From Psoroptes ovis (taxonomy: Eukaryota > Arthropoda > Arachnida > Sarcoptiformes > Psoroptidae): a stretch of 64,000 nt of DNA. The translations under genes and the position numbers were made by a program. Shown here in pieces: positions 12,901-25,376 of this stretch. Below the pieces are notes generated by a model, which saw only the letters and a program-made list of their open reading frames with translations, made no database searches and had not been told where the DNA came from. The stretch spans positions 1-64,000 of the forward strand of contig PQWQ01000002.1 of assembly GCA_002943765.1 (NCBI GenBank), written 5' to 3'. How positions within the stretch are numbered: position 1 is the stretch's first letter; each line of letters starts with the position of its first letter.

Positions 12901-13917
12901 AAAGAGCATTTGAAAGATTTTAAAATTCTCAAATTTTTAAAAATTTCAAATTTTTAAATCATTTACATTTCATTCAAAGCAAATACATTCATCATCATTT
13001 CACAATTATATCAAACCACACAGAAATCAATCTTGATGCTTTAAAAAATATATGCAGTTAAAATATAAATAAATGGAAATAAAGATTCAGAATAATGATA
13101 ATGATCATCATTAATTTATTTATCTTTTAAGAAAATATTTTTACATTTTCTTCTCAAATTTTATCTTGTTTTATTTCCAAAAATATTTGAAAATCATCAC
13201 CATCATCATCTTCTGAGTATTTTTCCGTATTTTTTTCTACGTAAATCAATCATCATAATAATAATAAATATTTATTATTTCAAATTCAAATGCGAAATGT
13301 AATAATGATAATAATGCTTGTGAAAGTGAAATATTGCCATTATTATCATCAATTATCGATTATCGTTTGAATTTATTTCATTTTCATTTCAATTCATTTT
13401 TGTACAGAAATATTTCCATGTTAATTGTAACAAATAATCGATAATAAATGAAATAGATAAATGTTAAAAAAATGAATTGATTATTTCAAATCATTTCAAT
13501 GATAAAAATGGAATATATTATTGAATGAATGAATAAGAAATATTTGACAATAATAATAATGTCAAACCAGATACATAATAAATATTTGATTTTTTTCTAA
13601 TTTCAAATGTATTTGAAATTATCATTGATTGATTGATGGTTCTCAAAGAAGTTATCTCATTAGGTCAATGGTTGATAAGTAATGGTAGATTTGATGCATC
13701 ATTGTTTTAATTTCAATTTTTGATTAAAATTTTGATTTATTAGTTTAATTATGAAATTTTTAGAGAAAAAAAATTCTAAATCAATTGGAATATTTTGTTT
13801 TTTTTTTTGATTTTGATAAAATACAATTGAGCTTAACATATACAGCTTAATCGCTAAATTGATCAAATTAAATCAATTTTTTTTTAAAACAAAATATTTG
13901 AAATAATAATCATCTCT
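9975..13917. other. Repeat-poor AT-rich intergenic, no gene seen
   Basis: I see simple repeats (a GT run at about 10464-10483 beside a CAG/CAA tract, and ATAATG-type microsatellites) but no coding exon, RNA gene or MITE. The change from MITE-rich to MITE-free sequence near 10 kb is sharp. Confidence 0.5.
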
Positions 13918-14052
13918 GAGCAGTTTAATTTCAGAGTTTTAAAATTGAATTTCAGAATTTTAAAACTGAATTTCGGAGTTTTGAAATTCAATTTCGGAGT
14001 TTTAAAATTGAATTTCAGAGTTTTGAAATTCAATTTCGTAGTTTTGAAGATC
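13918..14052. repeat. 22-bp tandem repeat, first array
   Basis: About six units of a 22-bp motif of the form gttttaaaattgaatttcag, with alternating aattgaattt and aattcaattt cores that make each unit partly palindromic. A related array lies at 15217-15355 and a single unit near 17735-17762. Confidence 0.85.
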
Positions 14053-15216
14053 ACTTTCGTAATTATTATAATATCAATAATTCAATCGAAATTCGTGGTA
14101 AAATTCAGCGATTATGACCATGTGATTGTGGTGTAGACAAAATGTTAGAATAGATTTAAACAAACAATCAAACAGACAAAATTTGAATGAGTATCAATTC
14201 AGGCATACATATCATTAATCAATGGCTAATGTTTCAAAAAATAGAATTTTGGAAGACGAGTTTAATGATGATGATGATCATCATCATCATCAAATATAAT
14301 TAAAATTTAATGATTTTTAATGCATTTTTATTTTGCATCTTATTTGTGAAATTCTGACAAATAATTTGAAAATAATCGTTTTGTTGGATTTGAATTCTCA
14401 AAATTCAATGCAAACAATCAAATGAATGAATGAATGAACGACAATCGAAAGGGTATATTTCAACAAATGGCCATGAAAATTTTCGAATTAAAATCAAAGC
14501 ACACATGGAGAAAGATTGAACAAAGTATTATGTATTGAATTTGAATAAATGTAAATAATCAAAAAGAAAGGATCAATAATTTAATTGTCAAATATTCAAT
14601 TACATTTTTTGTTACCAAATAAATGTATGAACGAATGAATTGAAAAATCAATCGATCATTGATGATCATTGGTACTTTTGGAAACGCTTCAAGTGAAAAA
14701 CAAAACAAAAAAATATTCTTAACACTTTGAATACTTTTTTGATTGATTGAAACAAAAATTGTGATTATTCGAATGAATCTAACAGACTGACAGGCAATTT
14801 TTGAGTGCAATTTTTTTTTTTTTTTTGAATTAATCGTCGTGTATATGTGTGCTTAGGTATGAGTGTATTTATGTGATTATCACTTTTAAACAATACACAC
14901 ACACACACAAGTGCAAGGTTATACACACAAATACACAAATTAACCAAAGAAATTATTGTATGAAAATCATTGAAATAATAACAATGAAATTATTTTTGAA
15001 AAGCCTTTCAAAATAAAGGCTCAAGTTGCTGGAAACAAATCTTTTTCAACCAAGTCTATAAACATTCAAGTATGAAATATAATTTGACATTTTTCAATGT
15101 CCATACGCTCTTTGAATACATCATCATGATCAAACATCACAAAACAATTGAATTCAAATCGAATTTAATTTCATTTTTTTTTCAAAATTTGGCGCCATCT
15201 TTTTTGAATGGTTTTC
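14053..15216. other. AT-rich intergenic, no gene seen
   Basis: No supported exon. Open frames at 14559-14947 on the minus strand contain a T-run and CA repeats and resemble no protein. Confidence 0.45.
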
Positions 15217-15355
15217 GACACAAATTTTAAAGTTCAATTTCAGAGTTTTAAAGTTCAATTTCAGAGTTTTAAAGTTCAATTTCGGAATTTTAAAGTTCAA
15301 TTTCAGAGTTTTAAAGTTCAATTTCGGAATTTTGAAATTCAATTTCGTAACTGTT
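15217..15355. repeat. 22-bp tandem repeat, second array
   Basis: Six to seven copies of gttttaaagttcaatttcag with g/a alternation at the last positions. It is the same family as 13918-14052 but more homogeneous, so it was probably amplified more recently. Confidence 0.85.
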
Positions 15356-15436
15356 CGGTTTAAAATAACAACTCAAAACTCCAAAAATTAATTTTGAAAC
15401 CCCGAATCAAAACTTCAAACTGTGAAATTTAAAAAT

Positions 15437-15828
15437 TGTCACAGCACAACTCAACCTAACTAAGCAAAAGCTAAGCAAAGCACAACACAACCTAACTAAG
15501 CAAAAGCTAAGCACAGCACAACACAACCTAACTAAGCACAGCACAACACAACCTAACTAAGCACAGCACAACACAACCTAACTAAGCACAGCACAACACA
15601 ACCTAACTAAGCACAGCACAACTCAACCTAACTAAGCACAGCACAACACAACCTAACTAAGCACAGCACAACTCAACCTAACTAAGCAAAAGCTAAGCAC
15701 AGCACAACACAACCTAACTAAGCAAAAGCTAAGCACAGCACAACACAACCTAACTAAGCAAAAGCTAAGCACAGCACAACACAACCTAACTAAGCAAAAG
15801 CTAAGCACAGCACAACCCAAACTAACTT
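15437..15828. repeat. Compound 25/36-bp tandem repeat, GC-richer than surroundings
   Basis: About 13 units of gcacagcacaacacaaccta plus actaa (25 bp). Some units carry an extra 11-bp gcaaaagctaa insertion, giving 36 bp. The long-unit and short-unit blocks alternate: long at the left, a run of short ones, long again at the right. It sits 200 bp beyond the H2B 3' stem-loop, and the cytosine-rich strand contrasts with the AT-rich surroundings. The single CCTAA per unit is not arthropod telomere repeat. Confidence 0.9.
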
Positions 15829-16029
15829 GCCAACTACACATGGCTTATTCTTTTTCTTTCAAAAATCATTCTGTGTCGCAATCTATCGGATAATTGAGTA
15901 GACTCAAAATTCATCCTCAAACTTGACTATAAAATAATGCGCCATCTACCTGTTTGAAAAATGAAAATATTTGCTCCCATGACACATACTAATATTGAAA
16001 ATCACTCTTTATTCACACTATAAGATTAT
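15829..16029. other. Short spacer before the histone cluster
   Basis: AT-rich spacer with a gcgccatctacc stretch near 15938. No gene seen. Confidence 0.4.
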
Positions 16030-16045
16030 GGTCCTTAAAAGGACC
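16030..16045 (-). terminator. Histone mRNA 3' stem-loop of H2B
   Basis: On the minus strand GGTCCTTTTAAGGACC forms a 6-bp stem with a TTTA loop, 108 nt after the H2B stop. This is the metazoan histone 3'-end signal bound by SLBP. The same sequence follows H2A and H3. Confidence 0.95.
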
Positions 16046-16153
16046 GTTTTGATTAAAAGATTAATGAGATGATTAACATGATTTAGTTGAATTATGAAGA
16101 AAAAATTATGAAGAAATGAAGGGTTAGTCGAAGATGAGAATGTTTTGAAAAAT

Positions 16154-16528
16154 TTATTTACTTGATGTATATTTAGTAACGGCTTTGGTTCCTTCAGAAA
16201 CGGCATGCTTTGCCAATTCACCAGGCAACAAAAGCCGAACAGCTGTTTGAACTTCTCTCGATGTTATTGTTGTTCGTTTGTTGTAATGTGACAAACGTGA
16301 TGATTCAGCAGCGATACGTTCGAAAATATCGTTGACAAATGAATTCATGATTGACATAGCTTTTGATGAAATACCAGTATCGGGGTGAACTTGTTTCAAT
16401 ACTTTGTAGATGTAAATCGAAAACGATTCTTTACGACGGCGATGTTTCTTTTTCTTGTCGGTAGCACGAACAGATTTTTGTGCTTTACCCGATTTTTTAA
16501 CAGCTTTACCAGTGGATGGAGGTGCCAT
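16154..16528 (-). CDS. Histone H2B
   Basis: Core histone of 124 residues that dimerises with H2A in the nucleosome. The N-terminal tail is Lys-rich (MAPPSTGKAVKKSGKAQ); the fold contains SFSIYIYKVLKQVHPDTGIS and SSKAMSIMNSFVNDIFERIA, and the C-terminus has AVRLLLPGELAKHAVSEGTK, all typical of H2B. It is intronless, has its own 3' stem-loop 108 nt after the stop, and shares a 341-bp promoter region with the divergent H2A gene, so it is a replication-dependent gene. A TATA-like TATATAAA lies at 16616-16623. The short C-terminal end TKYTSSK is normal. The start is clear from alignment to the family. Confidence 0.98.
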   Translation of the reverse strand: MAPPSTGKAVKKSGKAQKSVRATDKKKKHRRRKESFSIYIYKVLKQVHPDTGISSKAMSIMNSFVNDIFERIAAESSRLSHYNKRTTITSREVQTAVRLLLPGELAKHAVSEGTKAVTKYTSSK

Positions 16529-16869
16529 GATTATTTTAGATTAAATTGAGCGATGTGTGTTAAGCAAAATGTTGACTTTTTGTTGAATGATGACCAACAC
16601 TGAGTGAAATCAATGTTTATATATGATTTGAAATGGTGTACAAACCGGCGACCAATCAAATGATTGAATTTTAGAAAAATGGGTGGAGCTAAAAAAATTT
16701 TGGCGCTTTTTTTTCGCGCGCTATGATTGGCTATTGCTGTGTACAACATTTTTTTTTGCACATTTTGAATGATGACTATTTAAAGCAGTTGCTGATAATG
16801 AAAATAATGTTTATTTTAAAATTTTATTTTCGAGTCATACTTACCCTGAAAATTTTTTAAAAATTCAAA
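16529..16869. promoter_or_regulatory. Bidirectional H2B/H2A promoter
   Basis: The 341-bp gap between divergent starts holds a TATA element for H2B (TATATAAA on the minus strand, 16616-16623) and one for H2A (TATTTAAAG, 16777-16785). CCAAT boxes lie in both orientations (16652-16656 plus strand; ATTGG at 16726-16730). Two E2F-like sites are present, TTTTGGCGC at 16698-16706 and TTTTCGCGCG at 16711-16720. A gggtggagctaa motif at 16681-16692 recurs upstream of H4 and H3. E2F sites fit S-phase expression. Confidence 0.75.
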
Positions 16870-17244
16870 ATGTCTGGTCGTGGTAAAGGTGGTAAGGTTA
16901 AAACTAAAGCCAAGTCCCGCTCATCCCGTGCTGGTCTTCAATTTCCAGTTGGTCGTATTCATCGATTATTGCGAAAAGGCAACTATGCTGAACGTGTTGG
17001 TGCTGGTGCACCAGTTTATTTGGCTGCCGTATTGGAATATTTAGCCGCTGAAGTATTAGAATTGGCCGGTAATGCTGCTCGTGACAACAAAAAGACTCGT
17101 ATCATTCCAAGACATTTGCAATTGGCCATACGTAATGATGAAGAATTGAATAAATTATTGAGTGGTGTTACAATCGCTCAAGGTGGTGTGCTGCCAAACA
17201 TTCAAGCCGTATTGTTGCCGAAGAAAACGGAAAAAACAGCATAA
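16870..17244 (+). CDS. Histone H2A
   Basis: Core histone of 124 residues. It begins [20 protein letters not shown] and has AGLQFPVGRIHRLLRKGNYA, the acidic-patch helix and NDEELNKLLSGVTIAQGGVL. The tail ends PKKTEKTA with no SQ motif, so it is canonical H2A and not the H2A.X or H2A.Z form. It is intronless, with a stem-loop 61 nt after the stop, and diverges from H2B. Together these support a replication-dependent gene. Confidence 0.98.
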   Translation: MSGRGKGGKVKTKAKSRSSRAGLQFPVGRIHRLLRKGNYAERVGAGAPVYLAAVLEYLAAEVLELAGNAARDNKKTRIIPRHLQLAIRNDEELNKLLSGVTIAQGGVLPNIQAVLLPKKTEKTA

Positions 17245-17305
17245 AACTGTCCAATATGATTCATTTCGACTTGTAATATTTATCATTTTCATTTAATTTA
17301 AAAAC

Positions 17306-17321
17306 GGTCCTTTTAAGGACC
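17306..17321 (+). terminator. Histone mRNA 3' stem-loop of H2A
   Basis: GGTCCTTTTAAGGACC, a perfect 6-bp stem with a TTTA loop, 61 nt past the H2A stop, followed by cataacc. It is identical to the H2B and H3 elements. Confidence 0.95.
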
Positions 17322-17862
17322 ATAACCTTGTATACGATAATTAGCAATTTTTTTTTCGGTCAATAAATAAATTAAAACATTTTGTAAAATATGAAAATTT
17401 GCTTGTCTTAAAATAATTTCGCCATTAGACAATTAGAAATCCTAAAGCCTGGGTAAATGTAAATTTTAAAATTAGTAAAAGTAAAACCAGGGAATAGATT
17501 CGTACCTCATGGTCAAGGCTCTGCCATCTTTAATTTGAAAGTGAACGCAAATAGTTGACCATATACGTCAATCGTATTTTTGTATATTTTTTTGAACATG
17601 ATTAAGAGGGTTAGACCTCACGATTAATTTAGTGATTTTCATCATGTTCGCAAAATTCAGGGATACCATCGAGATATTGTTTTACAAATTCTTTATTTTA
17701 CACTTCAAAGTACAAGGTTTTCAAATCTAATTTGGTAGTTTTAAGGTTCAATTTCAGAGTTTGACAATTTCAAAAATTGTCATTTTTGAAACTAAGAACT
17801 CGAAATCTTTAAACTCAGTAATCAAAATGAAAAAGGGCTCTTTACTCAAAATAGATATTTAT
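17322..17862. other. Spacer between H2A and H4 3' ends
   Basis: The two genes converge here. I see a stray 22-bp repeat unit near 17735-17762 and nothing else of note. Confidence 0.5.
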
Positions 17863-17878
17863 GGCCCTAAAAAGGACC
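17863..17878 (-). terminator. Variant histone 3' stem-loop of H4
   Basis: On the minus strand GGTCCTTTTTAGGGCC. It differs from the other three: the stem contains a U-G wobble at the third pair and the loop is TTTT. It lies 93 nt after the H4 stop. Confidence 0.9.
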
Positions 17879-17971
17879 TTTTAACATGAGAAATTATACA
17901 ATGAATATGAATAAGATGTATTTTGATGATAAATGAAAATCGAAGACGTTGTTAAGGTGAACAATGAATAT

Positions 17972-18570
<599 letters not shown>

Positions 18571-18847
18571 AAATTTTATTTTTTCAAAACCAAAAAATAA
18601 CGAATTCTCTTCAAAGACCGGATAGGGTTAATCAAATAATTGTGTAAAATGAGCATTTGATTTGGCCTAAGGTAATTTAATGGCCGATTCTTGGGGTCGA
18701 TTTATATAATTTCATTGTTTTTAATACTCAAAAATTCATCCATTTTTAGATTCAAAATAAATAAAACGAAATTTTATTCAATAAAAAAGGAATTTTCAAT
18801 CACAAATTGTTTAAAAAATTACTCAATTCTCATATCAAAGAAATTAT

Positions 18848-18863
18848 GGTCCTTAAAAGGACC
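18848..18863 (-). terminator. Histone mRNA 3' stem-loop of H3
   Basis: GGTCCTTTTAAGGACC on the minus strand, 75 nt after the H3 stop. It is identical to the H2A and H2B elements. Confidence 0.95.
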
Positions 18864-18938
18864 GTTTTAAGATGATAGATATTAGTCAAAATAAAGAATA
18901 TATTCACAAAATTATTTCCATAATCGAGAAAATGCTTC

Positions 18939-19550
<612 letters not shown>

Positions 19551-19681
19551 TTAAATCGAGTTTTTTCTATGGAACTTTTTCTTCCATGGAACTTTTTATT
19601 CCATTGAATTTTTTGAGTGTACAAAAAATTTTATTCAAGTTTAAGTTGCGTAAAAAATCAAATTATCCATCAGAAAAAAAA

Positions 19682-22600
19682 TCAAAGTAAATGAATCAAA
19701 TTTTTAGTAATCAACGGTGATGATGTACGCCATGTTGTCGATGATGATGATGATGATGATGATCGATCCATTTTACGATTGTTAGATTCTTCATTTAATT
19801 TCAATGTAAACAATTCGACAGCAAAACGTTCAGTACTGAAATCAATATCAATAAATCGTATACCAAAATATCTATTTTCCATTATCATTGAAAGTATCTT
19901 TGATAATTTGCTAAATGAAATTAATGGAAAAATTAATTCATCATTAAACGAAATCAATCATTCTACATCAATTACCTTTGGTTATTAGGATAACCATGCA
20001 ATTTACAAACAATTGCAAATGGTTTCGTAATTTTAAAACGTTCTTCCAGATGATAAATATGTTTCAATGGAATCTGAAAATAACGTCCAACATCGATCGC
20101 ATAAATAATATATTTGGTCGTCGAATCATGAATCGATGATCTTCGCCGTAATGATAATGATTTTTTCTTCTTTTCAATAGGATCATTATCATCTTTATGA
20201 ATGAATGATGGTGATTTTAGTAAATCTTTATAACTTTTCGATTGTATCACTGATTCTGAAGATTTTGATTGTTGTTGATCATATGTTTCATCAAATCGTG
20301 TCGTTTCAATCATCATCATATCACGTCCAACAATATGACCGCGAAGATATAGACCAGTACTTTGATCATAAAATACAATCGTACTTGATGTATTGTTTTG
20401 TTCAAATATACATTGTTCAGGTAATAATTTCAATGATGATTGAGATTGTTCTTTGCAATAAAATTCACTGTTTTTAAATTTGAAATAGATTGAATTTAAT
20501 GGGTTATTTATGATATTTTAAAACGCTAACATACGTCATATCCATGATGAATTGACTGAATGGTGTTTTACAATCATTTACATTACGTAGAAATTGAACT
20601 AAATTATCAGTATCAATTTTCCGTTCACCAAATGGTAAAATGCCAATAAATTTATTCGGTTCAAAATAACAGCTGATTGCCATTAAATATGTGATCTTGT
20701 CCGCCGTCAATGCTTTCTTCAATGTAACATGACGTGAATGTTTTTGTACAATCCAATCTGGTTAGATTGAAAAAATTCGATTAAAATCAAAATAAATCAA
20801 CAATTCAATCGCAAAACTTACTTGATAAACGAGGATCATGATGCAATGTATAACAATAATAATCAAAAATTGATGTTGAATTTTGTCGATTAGTATCATC
20901 ACTATTATTATCATTATTATTATCATTATCATTCATTTTTTCATAATGAATCTTTAATTGTTCAAGATAATCATTAAATTTGACTGATCGTTTATGTTGT
21001 TGTTGTTGTTGTTGATTATCATCATTATCATTGATATTATTATTATTATTATTATTAATTAAATAATTGTTATTATTATTATTATAATCTATACTAATAT
21101 GAATAAAAGCTATGGCAAGAAGAAATATGATTAAAATATAAATGATTAAAAACAAAATTCAAATAGATTTTATTATAATTCAATCAATCAATCAATTTTG
21201 ATAAAAACAAATCAATCCAATGATCGAATTCTAAAGCAAAACACTTCATCATACTTTGATTACATTCACACACAGATCATAAATCATAATCAATAGAATC
21301 AATTTAAGAAAGGTGAAAATATAAAAATCAAAGTTTCAAACATCACTCATCATTCAAATTCAAATATTGCTCAATCGTTCGATATACCAGTATATGAGAA
21401 TAGAAAACTTAAGAAAAATAAAAACAATGATGTTACTGCTAACCAATATAATGATGGTACAGACGATGATGATAATGATGATGATGATGATTGTGGTTTT
21501 GGCTGTGGTTGTTGTTGCTGTTGTTGCGAATTGATTTGTTGTTGTAATGATGATTCTATTGGCTCATTCAGCGATAAATATATTTGTTGATCATTATCAA
21601 CATTATTATTATTATTACTGCAATAATCATCATCTTCATCTTTTTTTTTGATTAATTGATAAATATATTTTTGTCAATCCAATCAATTAATCAATTATAT
21701 AAAATATTAAATATTATATCGAAGTAAAAAATAAAAGAAAGAAGCAATCAGAATATTTGTTTTTTTTTCGAGGCTATAGGTTAGCTATTTTTTTTGTTGT
21801 TATGTATGATTCAAAATATTTATGGTGCGTGTGTGTGTGTGTGTGTTTTTAATGATCGATCAAAGGATAATTGAATTTTTAAGGATTGTTTATTTCTTCA
21901 TCATCATCGTGATGATGAAGAATTTTTTCTCGATTTTTTTCTACGTTTTGAATGAGACTTACGTTCTATTGGTAGCTGTAATAAGCTATTTGGCGATTGG
22001 GATGGAGTTGGTGATGATCGTGGTGATGATTGTGATGATGATGGACAAGCTGATGGTGGTTTTGGTAATAATAAATGTGATTGCGACTGCTGCTGCTGCT
22101 TTTTACTATTTCTATTGTCTGAAGATGAAGAAATGGACATTTTGTTTTCTTGGTTGTTGTTGTCGTTGATCGTCGAATCTGTTGCTGCTACTGCTGGGTC
22201 CGGCGTTACCGAATTGCTGGTAGTTTGTTGCTGCTGATGATCGTTCATCAAGTTGCTGCTGCTGTCGTTGTCTTCTTCGCCAATCATCTGTATCGGTACT
22301 GCTTGTTGATTGTGACAAGAATCTTCGGGACATTCGTTGTTCACGTCTTTGACTTCGTTCAAGGAATCTTTCTTTTTTTTACTCCTGGTTTTGATTTTAA
22401 TTTTTCTATCTGCTTGCTGCTTGTTATTAATATTTGAATCATAATCAGCATTAACATTTGATTCAATCGGTGTCGTTTTTCTCGATTCATTAGTATCATT
22501 CGTATTTTGGAATGTTGATGTTGAAACATCTGCTTCAGCATTCGGTGAATCATTTTGCTTGGCAAGTTGAATATTAAAACATGTTTCAATATTTGGTGCT

Positions 22601-25376
22601 TCATCAGGACGAGGTGAATCACCAAACACTTCATTAAATTGTTCCATCCATAAATCATTATCGGCTACATTAGTAGCATAATCTAATTCAATCAATTTAC
22701 GATTTATCAATATTTCGACATCATCAGATGATGTACACCAAAGTAATACATGAGCAATTTCATCATTTGAATTCAGATTTGATTCAAATGATTCATTAGT
22801 ATTGTAGATTGAGTGATTTATTTGTAAAACTGATGCTGTCAAAATTTGATCGTATGTAATATCTTCGAAAAATTGACAACATTCCATTGGCCATTGATCA
22901 TAATATTGATCATCATGTCTTCGCTGCTGCTGTCCATAAGCGTAAAGACCATGTGAAATATGATGTGGATAAATAAATGCCAATGACGAACGTATAGCGA
23001 ATGCAGGTACATGGGCCATTTCTGGTATCAATGGTCGGATCATTTGTATGTGAACTAAGCTTGAATAACCAGAATCAACATCTTTGACTAGAACATATTC
23101 ATCATGATTATTATAATTGTTCGGGTCATGATTTTCATCAAGAGTTGCTCGATCTAATATTTGAACACGACGCCAATCTAATTCTTCATCAATGTAACAT
23201 GCCCAAAATGAACCAATTGTCAATGATTGAGTGGCTGGTGGTACACTGACCAATAATCTTAATTGATGTTCATCATCATCATCAAAGCTATTATTCGAAA
23301 ATTGTGCATCATGTCCAAAAAGTTCAATTGATTTATAAAAATTTTGAAAACGTTCAAGAAAATCTTCAAATACATTTGTACCAATTTTTTCATCATTAAT
23401 TATCAAATAAAAATGTGATGGCGAAACAATATGACAAATTTCAACCAATAAATAACGATTTAAATCAATGATTGGCGAAGGAATTATTGGATAAGAATCA
23501 AATGATTTAATGGGCATCATTATCCCTGTGATAATTGGTTCTGGTTGATGTTGATCATTATTATCGTCACGATTCAATTCGATTCCAGCACGTCGACGAC
23601 TTTTTCTTTTTTTCGACAATTTTTTCGAATTATATCGTTGTACTGCTGGGGCGTTGAGCAAAAATTCATCCGAAGCAGTGACAGCAGCGGCCACAGAATT
23701 TGTTCTTTTTTTATCACCATTATCACAGTAATATTTTTCCAAATGTTGATTATAATCACAATAATTTGGTGATGGTGTTTTAGCAATGAACGTATTGCCA
23801 TACATTGAATCTTCATTGAATTCTGGTTGAAGATGTTTCTTATATTCAACATCAACAATTGCACATTGTCCACCGTTTGGTGATGTAGAACGTTTGTTGT
23901 TGTTATCATCATCATCATCAACATCATCATCATTATTAGTACGATGGCAAATCAAGATTTGCGGTCTATCGGTCGATTCTTGTCGATTGTGATTATCATT
24001 TTCGTAATCATTATCATTATTATTTTCATTATTGTGATCATTTTCAGCTTTGTCAGCTTTTTGTTGTTGTTGTTGACCAAATAACTGCTTAATTTGATCT
24101 GTAACAGTTTTAAGTAATTGTTGTTTAGTTTGCATATCATCATTTATAAAATAATTAATATCATTCAAAGTATCGAAATTCGACATACTACTACAATCAT
24201 AAAATGTTCCAGCTGATGAACTGAAGGCTGTCGATAATGTTCGTTGTTCTTGTAGGCCATTATTTTGATTATAAACCATTTGTATATGCATTTTATCATT
24301 CGATCGGATTTCATTCATTGATGGTGAACGATCAGAATTTCTTGATGATCCACTTGTATTATTATTATTATTTATGCATATTAATTGATTACTAATCGAA
24401 TCACAATCACTATTATTATTATTATTATTATTGACTAGTTGAGTATAATATTTTGATATGTCATCACGTGAATGTGAACGTCTTTGACTAGTATTATTAG
24501 CTATAAATCTAGTATCTTCATGTTTACTAACATGTTTGCTACTGTTGTTGTTATTATTATTATTATTATTGAAAGCAATTGGTGGTGTTAAAAGCAATGT
24601 TAATTGATTTTTAAAATTTATCGATGATGAATCACGTAATGATGATGTCGTATCAGCTATACTTGTGTTGAATTCTTGATTTTCATCTATCGTATCATCA
24701 GGACGTGGATGTGAATGATGATGTGTATAACTACCGGTCGATGATGCTGGTGGTTCATAACCGATAGCACTTGAATATCTTCTTGGAAACGTTGGCATAG
24801 AATTGACACTGAAATAATATTTGAAACGAAAAAAAGGAAGGAACAAAAATGGCAAAACAAAAATTTGATCATAATAATAATAAACAATGATCATTGTTAC
24901 ATCCAAATAAATTCAGTAGTATTCAAAAATACAAAAACTTACACAGCATAATGTCTAGGCCTATCATTATGAGGTATCATCATCGATATTTCACCATCCG
25001 AATTAATATTTAAACATTCAATTTTACGTATTAATTCATCATTTTCTTCACGTATTTCACGTAGCTCTTTACCAAGGAAATCAACTTCAGCTGTACGTGC
25101 ATCTAATTCATCTTTTAATGATTTATTTTCAACCGATAAAAATTGTCTATCTTCTTGTATATTTCGATAAGACACAGAAAAATCCATACAAACATCAGCA
25201 AAACGCCGTAATTCATTGATAAATAATTCACTAAATTGATTAATCATTGATTGTGTATCCGAAACAAAACGTTGAATACATAATTGTAGCTGATCATCTT
25301 TTTCCATGAATTTTGCTGCAGCTGCAACTGCTGCACTGGTCGTTGCTGCTGATGAAGATGTTGTAGTAGTAGCCAT
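19682..25376 (-). CDS. Tudor-domain protein with coiled-coil N-terminus (six-exon model)
   Basis: My model joins exons 24943-25376, 21963-24808, 20822-21109, 20535-20757, 19976-20467 and 19682-19910. All introns are GT-AG, phases match, and the sum is 1504 codons. Residues about 25-125 form a coiled coil (FLSVENKSLKDELDARTAEV). Residues about 145-590 are Asn/Asp/Gln-rich. An extended Tudor domain lies at about 598-812 (LVEICHIVSPSHFYLI; then FWACYIDEELDWRRVQILDR and VKDVDSGY). A second lies at about 1195-1470 (GLYLRGHIVGR; YAIDVGRYFQIPLKHIYHLE). Tudor proteins of this type bind methylated ligands in germ-granule or other RNP complexes; which one is unknown. The usual FVDYGN core is degenerate in both domains, so methyl-arginine binding is uncertain. 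Introns 3 to 5 are 64, 67 and 65 nt. The join from exon 2 to exon 3 (853 nt) is the least certain; an alternative last exon is listed separately. I do not recognise a specific orthologue. Confidence 0.75.
21371..21639 (-). CDS. Possible alternative last exon of the Tudor gene with membrane anchor
   Basis: Inside the 853-nt intron a minus-strand frame opens after an AG at 21640-21641 in the phase needed by the donor at 21962. It reads an acidic/Asn run, QQQ and SSS tracts, then PSLYWLAVTSLFLFFLSFLF and SYTGISND followed by a stop. The last 25 or so residues look like a tail anchor. Used as the last exon, it gives a 1182-residue protein with one Tudor region and a C-terminal membrane helix. Against it, the acceptor has a poor A-rich tract and part of the exon is microsatellite. 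The competing acceptor at 21110 has a good pyrimidine tract. Confidence 0.4.

Noticed and set aside
15437..15828. Telomere-type repeat because each unit has CCTAA
   Set aside because: CCTAA occurs once per 25-36 bp unit; arthropod telomeres are uninterrupted TTAGG.
15653..15841. Cys/Leu-rich minus-strand ORF
   Set aside because: It is the translated tandem repeat, and periodicity alone explains the open frame.
21090..21155. Membrane-helix start of a separate gene at the third Tudor exon
   Set aside because: The apparent start is TTG and the hydrophobic stretch lies upstream of a good acceptor (TTTCTTCTTGCCATAG), so it reads as translated intron.
22112..24143. Several medium frames overlapping the Tudor gene
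   Set aside because: They are out-of-frame or antisense readings of codon repeats in exon 2; the phase-consistent exon explains the region.
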